Assembly: GCF_018691265.1 (NCBI RefSeq)
Contig: NW_024881278.1
Span: 186,001-250,000 of the forward strand
DNA length: 64,000 nt
Origin: Tyto alba
Taxonomy: Eukaryota; Chordata; Aves; Strigiformes; Tytonidae
Reading direction: 5' to 3'
The notes under the pieces were generated by a model, which worked only from the letters and a program-made list of their open reading frames with translations, did no database searches and was not told the DNA's origin. Both the position numbers and the translations under genes were made by a program. Numbering within the stretch: position 1 is the stretch's first letter; every line of letters begins with the position of its first letter. Below, in pieces: positions 34,411 through 45,440 of this stretch.

Positions 34411-35315
34411 ACATATCACATGAATTTTTCCATCGGTCAGCAGAAGTTTTAAAAAGACAATATAATTTACCAATTTCAGAAGCAAAGTCAATCATACAAG
34501 CATGCCCAGACTGTCAGCAAATAACAAAAGGACCAACAGTAGCAGTTAATCCAAGAGGATTGCAGTCACTACAATTGTGGCAAACAGATGTGACACATAT
34601 CCCAGAATTTGGGAAATTAAAATATGTGCATGTATCCATTGATACATATTCAATGGTGGTTTGTATGACAGCACTGAGTGGTGAAACGTCTCAGCATGTA
34701 CAGAACCATTTTAGACATGTTTTTGCGATGTTAGCCATCCCCCAAAAGATAAAAACAGGTAATGGCCCAGCATATGTTTCACAATTGACAGAACAATTTT
34801 TTAGCAAATGGGGAATACAATATATTACTGGCATTCCACAATCTCTGACAGGCCAGGTGATTATAGAACGTAGACATCAAACATTAAAAAATTATTTGCA
34901 AAAACAAAAACAGGGTGAATCTGGAGAGACACCAGTAAACAGATTAATGAAAGTACAATATGTCATGAACTTTTTACGATTAGCAGGGGAAGACACTGTT
35001 CCTCCCATCTTGAAACATATGCAAGCCATGTCAACAGGAATGTCAACATATAAAGAACAAATTAAGGTGTTAGTGAAAAACAAGGAAGGAGTATGGGAAG
35101 GACCGTTTCAATTAGTAATGTGGGGAAGAGGTTATGCTTCTGTCATTACAGATAGTGGACCTACGTGGATCTCGGTAAAATGGGTGAAACCGGTGGTAGA
35201 AAAGGAACCTTTGTCGGATGGATCATCTTTGGAGCAGCAATCATCGCGACAACGACAGCAGGACCATGAACCATCCAAACAAGACAAAACTTATGGGTGT
35301 CTTTTGCAAACCTAA
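34400..35315 (+). pseudogene. pol: pol remnant: integrase
   Basis: Integrase joins viral DNA to the genome. The HHCC zinc module is present (HISHEFFHRSAEVL to IIQACPDC). The core has LWQTDVTHIPEFG with the first Asp and VIIERRHQTLKN with the Glu, but the second Asp position reads IKTGNGPAY, with Gly in place of Asp. The C-terminal SH3-like part (GPFQLVMWGRGYASV, WISVKWVKPV) is retained. The frame is open over 362 codons, yet the DDE triad is broken. Its end overlaps the env leader in another frame. Confidence 0.88.
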
Positions 35316-36464
35316 CAGGGCAAGACTCATTGTGTCTGTAATTAGCCACACCTGGAGATCCATTCAGAACATGTCTTATTGGGAAAGCGGTGAAGGACTT
35401 TAAAGATTTTAGGGAGCATGTGAATGACACTAGAGTCTTAAATAACGTGCGAAATGCTAGTGGCATTCAAAAGATCCTTCAGGCATTAAATCACATTGGG
35501 CCAGACCCTGAAGAATTAAACATTCTTTCATCAGGAGGAAATAATAGTTGTGTGAGATTCAGTAAGAGAGGAAAAGTCACAGTGGAATCATTGGGGTTAA
35601 TGACTCAATTTCTCAGTACAAGGATTGGGACAGAAGGAGTTAGGGCATGGCTGGACAATTCAGACATGCAAGTTGTAGACCCACATAACCCTATATATCA
35701 GAACACATCTTGGTGGTGTGGAGGACAAATTAAAATAGTTGAATCAAGGTTAATTGACAAACCAAGGATGCTACCACCAGGAGTATTTCTGATATGTGGT
35801 GATAAAGCATCACCTGGAGTCCCAGACAAACCAATAGGAGGACCTTGTATGCTAAGGAGATTAACTATGTTAGCCCCATCCATGATGCAGTTATTAAAAC
35901 AAACAAAAAAAAAAAAAAAAAACCAAAGGCAAAAAAGAGATTTAGGATATCAGCAAGGTTGTAATTCAAAGGTGGTTAATTGGGGGAAAGCAGTAAGAGT
36001 ATTAGTAGCTTTGTTTGCTCCAAATGTAGGTATAAGTAAAGCTTTAGGTAACATAGGTAAGTTGTCATGTTGGGTGGCAAAGCAGATGAATTTAACCTCA
36101 GCTTTAATATCAGAATTAGCGGTAGATATAAATTCAGTAAGGCACGAGATGCTTCAGAATAGAGCAGCCATAGATTTTTTTATTGTTAGCTCAAGGGCAT
36201 AGATGTGAGGATTTTGAAGGAATGTGTTGTATGAATTTATCAGATCATTCAGAGTCCATTCACAAACAATTAAGACAAAAGATTTGACCAAAGATTTGAA
36301 GAGTAAAAAGGACGCAGAATGGTTAAGAGGGTTGTTATCTGGATGGAGGATCAGGGGATGGTTACAAGAAGTAATTCTCTGGGGAGGAATACTTTTATTG
36401 GTGATTTTGATTGTTGATATGATGTTACCTTATTTTTTACAGTGTATTCAAGGGATGATTTGAC
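35199..36464 (+). pseudogene. env: Alpharetrovirus-type env, internally deleted and broken
   Basis: Env makes surface (SU) and transmembrane (TM) glycoproteins. A leader-like hydrophobic segment overlaps the integrase end. A short SU remnant follows; the long open part is 35390-36202. It contains a furin-like NQRQKR (about 35923-35940), preceded by a pure A-run at 35905-35922, then an immunosuppressive-domain-like LQNRAAIDF (36152-36178). The CX6CC motif is at 36204-36230 in another frame, and the membrane anchor (about 36370-36450) in a third. SU is far shorter than in complete elements. The TM type is alpha/gamma-like, unlike classical betaretroviral env. Confidence 0.82.
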
Positions 36465-36502
36465 GACAATATCAACAACTGCAAGCCTCGGTTGTTGAAA
36501 AC

Positions 36503-36515
36503 AAAAAAGGGGGAG
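36503..36515 (+). other. Polypurine tract of the ERVK-like provirus
   Basis: AAAAAAGGGGGAG directly before the 3' LTR, the standard priming site for plus-strand synthesis. Confidence 0.8.
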
Positions 36516-36516
36516 T

Positions 36517-37026
36517 TGTGGAGACATTTTATATCAACGAAGGCCATGATGCCCTTGAAGGCTTCTGAATAACAGAAAAATAAGGGCTTTGAATAACAGA
36601 AAAATAAGGTAAAAACAGACCTTGAAGGTTTGTGAATAACAGAAAAATAAGGTTCTGAATAACAGAAAAACAAGGTAACAACAGACCTTGAATAACAGCA
36701 AAATAAGGTAAAAACAGACCTTGAAGGTTTTGGAATAACAGAAAAATAAGGTTTTTTAATAATAGAAAAATAAGAATGTTATCAGTGAACAACAGAGGAC
36801 TTTGGAAGAACTCCAGGAGCAAAAAAGTTATTGTGACAAGGAAAAAAAAGACGTGTAGTTAAGCTAGCCATTCAAATGTTAGAATAGGTGTGTGAGTAAT
36901 GTATGTTAACCAATAAGCACTTACGTTGAGGGGATTGACAACTTTGTAGGGGGAAAAAAATGCAGCTTTCTGAATAATAAAGGGTCTTCGATCTTAACAT
37001 CGGAGTCTGTGTTGTCAATCTCCTCA
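36517..37026 (+). mobile_element. 3' LTR of the ERVK-like provirus
   Basis: TGTGGAGACATTTTATATC to ...GTCAATCTCCTCA. It has seven copies of the 20-bp-core U3 unit, one more than the 5' LTR, and keeps the GAATAATAAAGG poly(A) signal at about 36973-36981. The downstream base is already reverse transcriptase of another provirus. Confidence 0.92.
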
Positions 37027-38034
37027 CCCAAGGATTTAAGAACAGCCCAACAATCTTTGGTAGCCAGGTAGCCAAACAACTAGAGATATGGACAAATTAA
37101 AAGACAGTGACTCCACGACCAGAACATCTGCTCTTACAATATGTGGATGACATCTTAATAGCTACTGAAGAAAAGACAGCCTGTATACAGGTAACCATTG
37201 AACTTTTAAATTTTGGGGGATTTAATGGGTACAAGGTGTCTAAGAAGAAAGCCCAAATAACAAGCCAAACTGTGATATATTTAGGCTTTGAGATTTCAAA
37301 GGGGAAAAGGAGATTGGGGACTGATCGAAAAGAAGCAATCTGTGCTATTGCGGAACCTCGGACTGTATATGAATTAAGAGCTTTTCTGGGAATGGGCGGG
37401 TGGTGCCATTTTTGGATTATGGATTATGGTCTTTTGGCCAAGCCATTATACGAGGCCCAAAAATCCACCCCTTTCATGTGGGGTAAACAACAACAAGAGG
37501 CCTTTCAAAAACAAGCTCTATTGTCAACACCAGCTTTAGGATTGCCTGATTTAACTAAAGACTTCCAGTTGTTTGTCCATGAATGACAGCACCTTCCCCT
37601 GGGAGACCTGACCCAGAGGATGGGAAGCTGGAACAGACCGGTGGGGTACTTTTCTAATCAACTGGACACAGTGAGCGAAGGATGGCCTTCCTGCTTGCGG
37701 GCAGTACCGGCAACAGTAATAATGATACAAGAAGCCAGGAAGCTCACCATGGGAAGAAACATCATGGTTTCTGTTCCACATATGGCTGTTACAGTGCTGG
37801 AACAAAAAGGGGGGTATTGGCTGTCCCAAGCAGAATGATGAAATATCAGATAATCCTTACAAAGCAAGATGATGTGGTCCTAAAAACAACTAACCCTGTA
37901 AATCCTCCAGTTTTTCTGAGTGCTTCACAGGAGAAAGAAGGACCCAAGCATGACTGCATAACGACTATTGAGCACGTGTATTCCAGCCAAGAAGACCTGA
38001 AGGATGTCCCTTTTGAAAACCCTGAACAGGAGTG
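37027..38034 (+). pseudogene. pol: Gammaretrovirus-like pol: reverse transcriptase
   Basis: Starts in mid-gene with CCCAAGGATTTAAGAACAGC, the conserved QGFKNSP region of class I RT. The catalytic YVDD is at 37140-37151. Further motifs are VIYLGFEISKGKR, ELRAFLGMGGWCHFWI and LSTPALGLPDLTKDFQLFV. A TAA at 37098 and a TGA at 37586 interrupt it. The connection segment continues with GSWNRPVGYFSNQLD and RKLTMG in shifted frames. Everything upstream of the QGF motif is missing, replaced by the ERVK 3' LTR. Confidence 0.88.
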
Positions 38035-38640
38035 ACCCTGTTCATGGATGGCAGCAGCTTTGTACAGAATGGGACTCACTACACAGGATACGCAGTAACA
38101 ACTGAAAGTACTGTGATAGAGGCAAATGCACTGCCCAGCACTGTGTCAGCACAGAAGGCAGAATTGATTGCCTTGACAGGAACTCTGGAATTCAGTAAAG
38201 GAAAGAAAGTGAATATATGAACAGATTCAAAATATGCTTTTGGAGTGGTTCATGTCCATGGAGCTTTATGGAAAGAACGAGGACTATTGTCCTCCCAGGG
38301 GGCAAATATTAAGCATCAAAAGGAAATTTTACAATTGTTATTGGCGGTTCAAGGACAGGCCCAAATAGCAATCATGCACTGTAAAGCGCATCAATATGGA
38401 ACTACAAAAATAGCAGAAGGAAATAGATTGGCAGACCAAGCTGCTAAGAATGCAGCTCAACAATGAGGGTTGCAAATGGCAGTAATTCCTAATAGAACTG
38501 TAACTCTCCCTAAAGAATTACCAAAATATTCAGAAGAGGATGAGAAAGTAGCACAATTCTTAAATGCAAAGAAAAATTCAGACGGATGTTGGACAACCTC
38601 TGAAGGTCAGGCGGCTGTGCCCCCCATTAATTATGAGGGA
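38032..38640 (+). pseudogene. pol: Gammaretrovirus-like pol: RNase H
   Basis: LFMDGSSFVQNGTHYTGYA, SAQKAELIAL, TDSKYAFGVVH and NRLADQAAK give the four acidic RNase H positions. In-frame stops at about 38218 (TGA, just before TDSKY) and 38464 (TGA) inactivate it. Confidence 0.88.
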
Positions 38641-38960
38641 AATACTAACAGGTAAAACATCAAGAATGCCATTGGGGTATAGAAGCCCTGGTGACATTCC
38701 CGAAGGGGCACATAGTGTCGGCAAGAATGTTAGAGATGGCTAAATCAGTTGCTGCAAAATGCAAAGTATGTTTAGAGAATAATCCAGTGGTACAAAAAAA
38801 AAAAGGGTTCAGACGGATAAATTAAAAACAGGAGTAGAACCTGGTGACTATTGCCAGATTGATTTTATAGAATTATCCAAATGCAAAGTTATCGATATGT
38901 TCTGGTTGGGGTTGATACCTTTTCTGGATGGCGGAAATGTTAAAATTGACTCTGAAGCAT
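38641..38960 (+). pseudogene. pol: Gammaretrovirus-like pol: truncated integrase N-terminus
   Basis: Zinc-module-like CHWGIEALVTF and AKSVAAKCKVCLENNP, then PGDYCQIDFIELSK, read across frames with an A-run frameshift near 38800. The catalytic core beyond the first Asp is lost after about 38950. Confidence 0.7.
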
Positions 38961-39305
38961 GATTAAGTATCTGAATTTTGGTTTTCTGTAAATTTGGGTT
39001 TCTGAATTTGGGTTTCTGTAAAAATTCTATGATGGTAGAAACATGGATGAAGGAAAAATAAAATCATTATCAGGCCTAGCACAGGTGACCAATGGTGTTC
39101 ATAGTGCTTGGTCTGACATACAATTATTTGAAACATGAATTGACCCTTAAAGCAGAGTTTAATTGAATTTATACAAGCAGAGGTGAAGCAACAAGAGAAG
39201 TCATTAAAAGATACACCATCATATGACAATTTGGCATTCAGTGAGACCACAGTTTGATTATGTGAAAGTATTGAGTATGATTATCAATACTTTCAAAGGG
39301 GGAAA
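38961..39305 (+). other. Gamma-type ERV remnant up to its polypurine tract
   Basis: Short broken frames, possibly env tail (e.g. AEVKQQEKSLKDTPSYDNLA near 39180-39240), end in CAAAGGGGGAAA, a polypurine tract immediately before the LTR at 39306. Most of integrase and env is deleted. The env-tail reading is weak. Confidence 0.5.
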
Positions 39306-40488
39306 TGTTGCAGTTACCTTAACAAAATAGCCTGAATCCTAGAATATTATTTTGATTTTAGTTTAGAATATGATTTTGATTTTAAAATGGAATTATAGTA
39401 GCTATGAGAACATATGATATGTTAAGATCTTAGGAGCAACTAGCATTGTGTTTGCCTCAATTACTATGGAAATCGTTATGGACTCTGAATCAAAACAATG
39501 GGTACTGGTTATGGATCTTGAGTCAAAACAATAGGTACCAGAAGATACTGGGTTTGGTTTGGAAGATCAGCCAGAGAAGAAATGAGCATCAGCCAAAGAT
39601 GAATTGACCATGTGCAAGGATGGAGTTCAATCAGCAGACTCAGTGAGGAAGACTATTAACGACCACCAGAGGACCCCCGTCCAACACAACCACACATGTG
39701 TTAGAGACATTTGCATATGATAATGACTTCCAGGAAATAACATGAATATTCTGATCATTACCCTCTCCTCATTCTATTCAAATCAATCTGTAAAGATGAC
39801 CAGTGATTTCTGTAGAATAGGAATAGAGGTAAGGTGAGGTAACTGAAAGCCAATCATTATTAAGGTCAAACTATACTTTATGAATTTTGTTGATCTTATG
39901 TAACCATGACTCTGCTTAAAAAGTGTTATAAATATGTTGTGCTTTGTACCTGTCGGTGAATGTGGTAGGATTTCTTGAGGATCAGGGACGTGCACTGATT
40001 CTACAGGGTTTGGACAATCCAGGCTGGGCCTCAGAGCAGAAATCTGCCGTATGATAATCTTGCCTTTGAGGTCACCTTGAAAGGCAAGAATGAGGAAGTC
40101 AAGCGAGTGCTTCCTTCCTGTTGAATGCCCAGATACACTAACCGCAAAGTAGATTTAGCTTGTACACGCGTGCTAACGATGCAGACCTATCACAGCACTC
40201 CCGGGGGCGGGATAAGTGACTTTAGCCAATAGATTGTAAAGCATAGAGCACGTGACCATGTGGCTCTGTATATCTTGGTGCTATTTGGGCAAAAAAAGGA
40301 CAACTACTTTCATCACATCGGTGTGAGGTCGTTACTCGGGTCTTGCCTCCATATGGGGTCCTTCCTACAGGTGAACACGTTTTTTGGTGCAGTTGTCCCC
40401 CGTGTTCCCCAGTGCTGGAATAAAGAAGTGCCAGCTTATCTGCTTTGTGTAGATAAATTCTATTCACGATTGCGACCGCTAATATTAC
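39306..40488 (+). mobile_element. 3' LTR of the gamma-type ERV, split by a solo LTR
   Basis: Begins TGTTGCAGTTACC after the polypurine tract. U3 contains a duplicated segment of about 34 bp (39477-39507 and 39511-39540). The LTR runs to 39960, is interrupted until 40375, and resumes with GAACACGTTTTTTGG, CGTGTTCCCC, the poly(A) signal AATAAA (40419-40424) and U5 to about 40488. Without the insert it is about 770 bp and aligns with the inverted copy at 27.07-27.62 kb. Confidence 0.85.
39961..40369 (+). mobile_element. Nested 409-bp solo LTR with perfect 6-bp duplication
   Basis: TGTGGTAGGATTTC to ...TCCTTCCTACA, flanked by GGTGAA at 39955-39960 and 40370-40375. The uninterrupted LTR at 27 kb has a single copy of this site, so the insertion point is directly visible. 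A TATA-like TGTATATCTT lies at about 40266. The 6-bp duplication fits an ERVK/beta or alpha-type integrase. It does not match the other LTRs in the window. Confidence 0.93.
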
Positions 40489-41882
40489 TGATTTTTAAAC
40501 TCCTTTTAAAATTAAAAAAAAAGTGTTAAAAAATCGTCAGAACCAAAATGTATGCAATTGTCAAGCAATTCCTGCAGAGAAGGTGAAGAGAAAAATCAGA
40601 TACAAACCATGTCACTTAAGGTACCCAGATAATACTTAGGTGAGAGCAGCAATGAGAAAATTGTAAAGAAGAGATCATGGAACTGCTAACTGCAGTACAG
40701 ACTGTTTGAATTTATACTGGTGTAGTAGAAACCCTGTGCTTTAAGATAAACTTAAGTTTCTCTCTTACAATCAATACACGTTCTCTCTAAATTTAAAAAA
40801 CCTAAAGCATTCTCTTTTGGGGGGGGTGGGGTGGGGGGAGAGTGGTATAGTTAGGAGGAGAATGCAATTTTCACTGAAAAGAAAAATAGCTCTTAGAAAT
40901 ATTTAGCCCCTTTTGTCAAATGAAGATTAGTGTTATGATAACTCTCCTAACCTCTCCTAATCCTCTGTCAAGATTCAGCTATACGCTGCACCACCATCTT
41001 CTCTGACAGATTACAATCTACCATCCTACCTCCAAAAACATTCAGGACAGAGAAAATATGTGCATTTATGTGGTTAATGCTAGAGTTAATCTGTAATGGT
41101 TGAATTTCCACAGTGACCATTGCTTCTGGGGACAGGAGGACAACAAGCAGCTGCTTTGTTCTGGCTAGGAACCCCTCACATCATGTCCCTGGAAGAAGGC
41201 TGATAAGCTCCATGGTGGCATTTCGGCTGGACAAGTGAGGTCTGAGCATTTCTAGCTGTCTTGCAGTCATCTACCATTGCAATAATTTATTAAAAACTAA
41301 ACAACAAGCAGTTATTCATGATAGTTACCAAGGTAATAACACACATGTGCACCCATGTCCAAGTGGATGTCCTCCTAGAAAAGGATCTCACGTGTGTACA
41401 TATGGATGCAAACAACATCACATGGATGCAAAATAAATTGCTGCAAATAAAACTCATTAACTGACACTAATCCTCTCTGCAGACATTGCACTTCAGAAGC
41501 CAAAGAGGCCTCAAAGTCTCAACTGAGCATGAAAAAACAGTCATCAGGTTTCAGCTCACCCCAGAAAAGGCTCATGGTATTGGTGCTGGCTGGGAATGAC
41601 AACAGCATTGGGAGAGGGTAGACTGAAAGTACTCATCAAGGGCAGATTTCACAGCAAAGGAGATTTTTGATAAATAAAATATTTGCTTCATAGAAGTTGA
41701 CTTCATTTTGCAGAGATTGCTACCTACACTCAACCTGAAGTCACACGTGACCTTTCGCACCAGTGCAACAAGAGCAGAGATGGCTTCTGCGCCGTGAGAG
41801 ATGGACTTGCACAGGAACCTGAGCTCGAGAAGAACTCGAGGATAATGCGAGCCTGTGCTTCAGTTCTCATGACATGCCATGG
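40489..41882. other. No gene recognised
   Basis: Includes a G-rich run near 40821-40842. A 62-codon minus-strand frame at 41572-41760 has no recognisable product. Confidence 0.4.
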
Positions 41883-42963
41883 TGTCCTGGGTTTGAGTGA
41901 GTGGTGGGGTTTTTTGGTAGCAGGGGAGGGGGCTATAGGGGTGGCCCCCTCTGAGAAGCTTCTTGAAGCTCCCCCAGCTCCAAGTCAGCCCCACATCTGC
42001 ACCAAGGCCGAGCCCATCAGCTGCACCTCTGCGATAACATATTTAAGGAGGGATGTGGTGATGTGCAGTGGGACTTGTGAGGAGGAGTTGCAGCAGCTGC
42101 TTGAACACCAAGGTCAGTGGAGGAACGGAGGAAGAAAGGAGGGGGGAGGTGTGCCGGAGCAGAGACCCCCCTGTATCCTGTGGTGAGACGGCAGGGTGGC
42201 CCCCTCCTTGCCACACATGGAGATCTACGGTGGAGCAGACACTGATTTATGACCTGTGAGGGGCTTCACAAGGTCGACTAAGGTGACTGTGCCGGAAGGA
42301 CACCGCAGACTTCTGGGAAGAAGTAACCTCAGCTGCTGTGGTTCAGCGCTGGGAGGATTGCAGCATGCGGGGGTGTCCCACGCTGGAGCAGCTTGGGAAG
42401 GGCTGCAGCCTGTGGGAGGGATTCCAGTTGGAGAAATTTAGTGACCCACAATGGAACAGTGTGGGGAATGCTGTGGCCCGTGGGAGGGACTCGCATCAGC
42501 AAAAGTTTGTGGAGGACTGTCTCCTGTGAGAGGGGGACCACGATGGAGCAGAGGGAACAAGTTCCAGAAGCTCCCCACACTGAAGATGGAGAAAGCGGCA
42601 GGACTGCCTGCACCCCCCATTCCCTGCCCCTGCGCCCCTGGGGGAGGAGGTAGAGATATCGGGAGCAGAGCTGAGCCCGGGAAGAAGGGAGGGCTGGGGG
42701 GAAGGTGTTCTCAACATGTGGCAGTGCTTCTCACTGTCCTACTCTGTTAAGTGTTGTTATTAGTGTCTGTAATAAATCTATGTTCCCTTTTTCTTCCCCT
42801 AACAAGTCTGCCTTTTGCTCATGACTATAATGGGTGATTTGCCCCTCCCAGTCCTATCTTGAATCCCAAGCCTGACTTATTTTTCCCTTCTCATCGCTGG
42901 GAGGGAAGGGAGGAGTGAGCAGCTGTGTGGTGCTCAGTTGCCCTCTGAGCTCAAACCACAACA
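41883..42963 (+). mobile_element. Long ERVL-related LTR
   Basis: Starts TGTCCTGGGTTTGAGTG and ends CTCAAACCACAACA like the other ERVL LTRs, but is about 1.08 kb. A TATA-like ACATATTTAAGG lies near 42038 and TGTAATAAATC near 42768 supplies a poly(A) signal. The GC-rich middle has repeated CTGTGGGAGGGATTCC / CCGTGGGAGGGACTCG-type units. No matching flanking duplication was found. Confidence 0.65.
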
Positions 42964-43383
42964 GCCCCACATGCAGATGCCCTGTATTTGCATTTTCAGC
43001 AGCTCTTCCTTTGCATTTCAAAACACTGATTTTCCCCAAGCAAACCATCATAGGTACCTGTTGGAGGCTGTGAGCATCTGTTTGCCACTTCTGTGGTTTG
43101 TGCTCTTCCCCCAGCAAAGCAACAGTTCTCATGCATTTCCTCATTGCTGTGTATGGGGCTGCGTGTGAGCAGTTAACATCTGACGCTTATTTTGGATGAG
43201 GCTCTACATTTCAGCTGACAGAAGCAAAACTTTGCTTGCTGGTCCTGCATGTGCCTGCTTTACAGTGTGTTCCCACATGAGAGCCTTGGCGATGGGCTTG
43301 TTTGGTGGTGGGTGATTTAACAAATGAAGGGAAATGTTCACTGGAGCAATGTCAATGAAATGACCTAAGACCAACAGAAGAGG
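42964..43383. other. No gene recognised
   Basis: No gene, RNA or repeat family could be supported here. Confidence 0.4.
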
Positions 43384-43640
43384 GAAAAAAGTCATCTAAT
43401 CCCTCTTCCTGTGTTACCAGTCCTAATGGGCTTCTCTAGCCTGCTTTAAAAACAGCCAAACTCTCCCTGACTTTGCCTAAGGCTGTTAGAAAGACCTTTC
43501 TCATTTCTACCTGAACCTCCATGGCTGCACTCCAAGGCCACCACTGCCACATTACCCAGGGGAGGTGGGGAATATGTTACTGCCAACCTCTTCCTCGTGT
43601 GCCAACTATTACCATACCTTCCCTTTATTTACTTCAGACT
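43384..43640 (-). mobile_element. Old CR1-like fragment (weak)
   Basis: AATGGGCTTCTCTAGCC, TTAAAAACAGCC, TTAGAAAGACCTTTCTC and CTCCATGGCTGCA follow the order of an old CR1 3' region in antisense view. Divergence is high. Confidence 0.35.
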
Positions 43641-45230
43641 AAGCAGCCCCCAGCGATGCAGACCCTGAGGTGGCTGTGGGCCCACTGGCCCTGCGACAGA
43701 GAAGGTCTGTCTGGGGGGGGGGAGCTGCTGGCTCCCAGCTGCCCTCCTGGTGCTTCCCCCCTGGCCTATGGGTGCCAAATCACTCACGGGCCTGGGAGCC
43801 TGCAGATTTATGCAGGAAAGTACTGGGAGCCCTGGGTTTATACTGCAGGGTTTGTGTGAGGCAACTACGGACTTCTAAAATTGCCCGGACTTATCCTGGG
43901 AAAGGAGGTGTCAATGTGACGGTACAGTCAGATGTCAGTATTAGAGGCAAGCGTGGCTGTCTGTGAGTAGCTGAGGTTATGCTGTTAGGACATAACCTCA
44001 CTATTTCTGTAGGTTAGAAGTGACTTGAGCAGACTAGAACATGAAAAGAATGAAGATAGAACAGGCTTCCCCCATTCCTCTGTCCTCTGGGTCTATGTAT
44101 TGATCTGTGTAATGGTAGTAGATCTCCCAGGAAGGGGTTTGTCTTGAAAGAGCTGTGCCACGAGGCAGTTCTGAGAAGGGTTTATAAAATAAATACACCT
44201 GTTTGCCAATAAAATGACTTTTCTCTTTTTCTCTGAACAGGAAGCTTGTTAGTTGAGTCCTGATAGAAGTGATTCACCACAGTTAGAGGGTGCAGATGTG
44301 AATATCAGGACTGCAGGCTTGACGGATAAGATTGAGTTACTTAAAGCTTCTGTGAAAGGTGTGTCTGTAGGCTTTCCAAGTGAGACACATCTGATGTTTT
44401 TTATGGTTCTGGGATTATACAGTTAATGTAGGTTCTCTCAGGGGGATGCGCAGTAGAGCTAATTCTCAACAAATAGAAGAATAGTGACTCTAGTGCTAGC
44501 AAATGGATAATTTTTTGTTCTCTCCCCCTCTGAACTTTGGCAAGAATAAACTCAACAGAATACAATAAAAATAATAATTATCAGACATGGATAGTAGTCG
44601 TCTGTCTTAATGGTAAATTTGTGAATACCACGAACAATATATACTACACGAGAGGTTTTGTGTCTAATGGGAACACAGCAAGGACAAATCCAGATAAAAT
44701 GTCGACTGTAACTTAAATGTACCAAATAATAGTAATAGTGGGGACTTATTATGGAAAGGGAATTTGTTTGTTCTCAGTTCATGAGCTACTTTGGGGAGCA
44801 GGTAGTAATTTTATGACCTGATTCTGGACCTCAAAGCCTGAGTCTAAATTAGTCTTTTATGAAATTAATGACAGACAAAAGCTGGCTGGTTTTCCCTGTG
44901 CATGGGTGATGAAGTATGCATATTTTTTTTTCCTTTTCAATATATATTTCTTACCAGAATGGTAATAAATATTACTATTTCTCTTTTTTTTTTTTAAGAA
45001 TATATATAGCTTTATTTCTCACTTAAAAGCTGTGATTGCACTTGGCTTCTAGGATAATGGAAGATATTTTGATGTCAAGCTTTTCTAATACTGAATGAGT
45101 AACTGATGTCTTTGTCACTGGTCAGAAGCTGCTACTTCTGCATGTTTTGAGAAGAACTGTAGGTAGCTTGTCCTTCCATTTGTAGATAAAATTGTTATGC
45201 TGAAATTGTTGATCCAAGGATGGTCTGAGA
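43641..45230. other. No gene recognised
   Basis: GC-rich start (43640-43850), then AT-rich DNA with T-runs near 44920 and 44980. Short frames show no family features. Confidence 0.35.
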
Positions 45231-45234
45231 AACA

Positions 45235-45440
45235 TCTCCAGCCGGTTCTGGAAAGGCTGGCATAGCATCACAGCAGGGTTTAGGTGGAAAGGTACTGCTA
45301 GAGGTCTTTAGTCCTGTCATCTGCTTGGAGTGGGGCTAACCCCAAATCTGGGTCAGGTTGCTCAGGGCCTTTTCCAGTAGAGGTTTGAGCATCCTGAGGG
45401 GTGGAGAACCCATAGACTCACCTTTCACATGCTGGCTATG
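45235..45440 (-). mobile_element. CR1 LINE 3'-end fragment
   Basis: GGTTTAGGTGGAAAGGTAC, AGTCCTGTCATCTGCTTGGAG, CAGGTTGCTCAGGGCC and GAGGGGTGGAGAACCC reproduce the order of CR1 3' UTR/ORF2-end landmarks (antisense). Confidence 0.6.
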
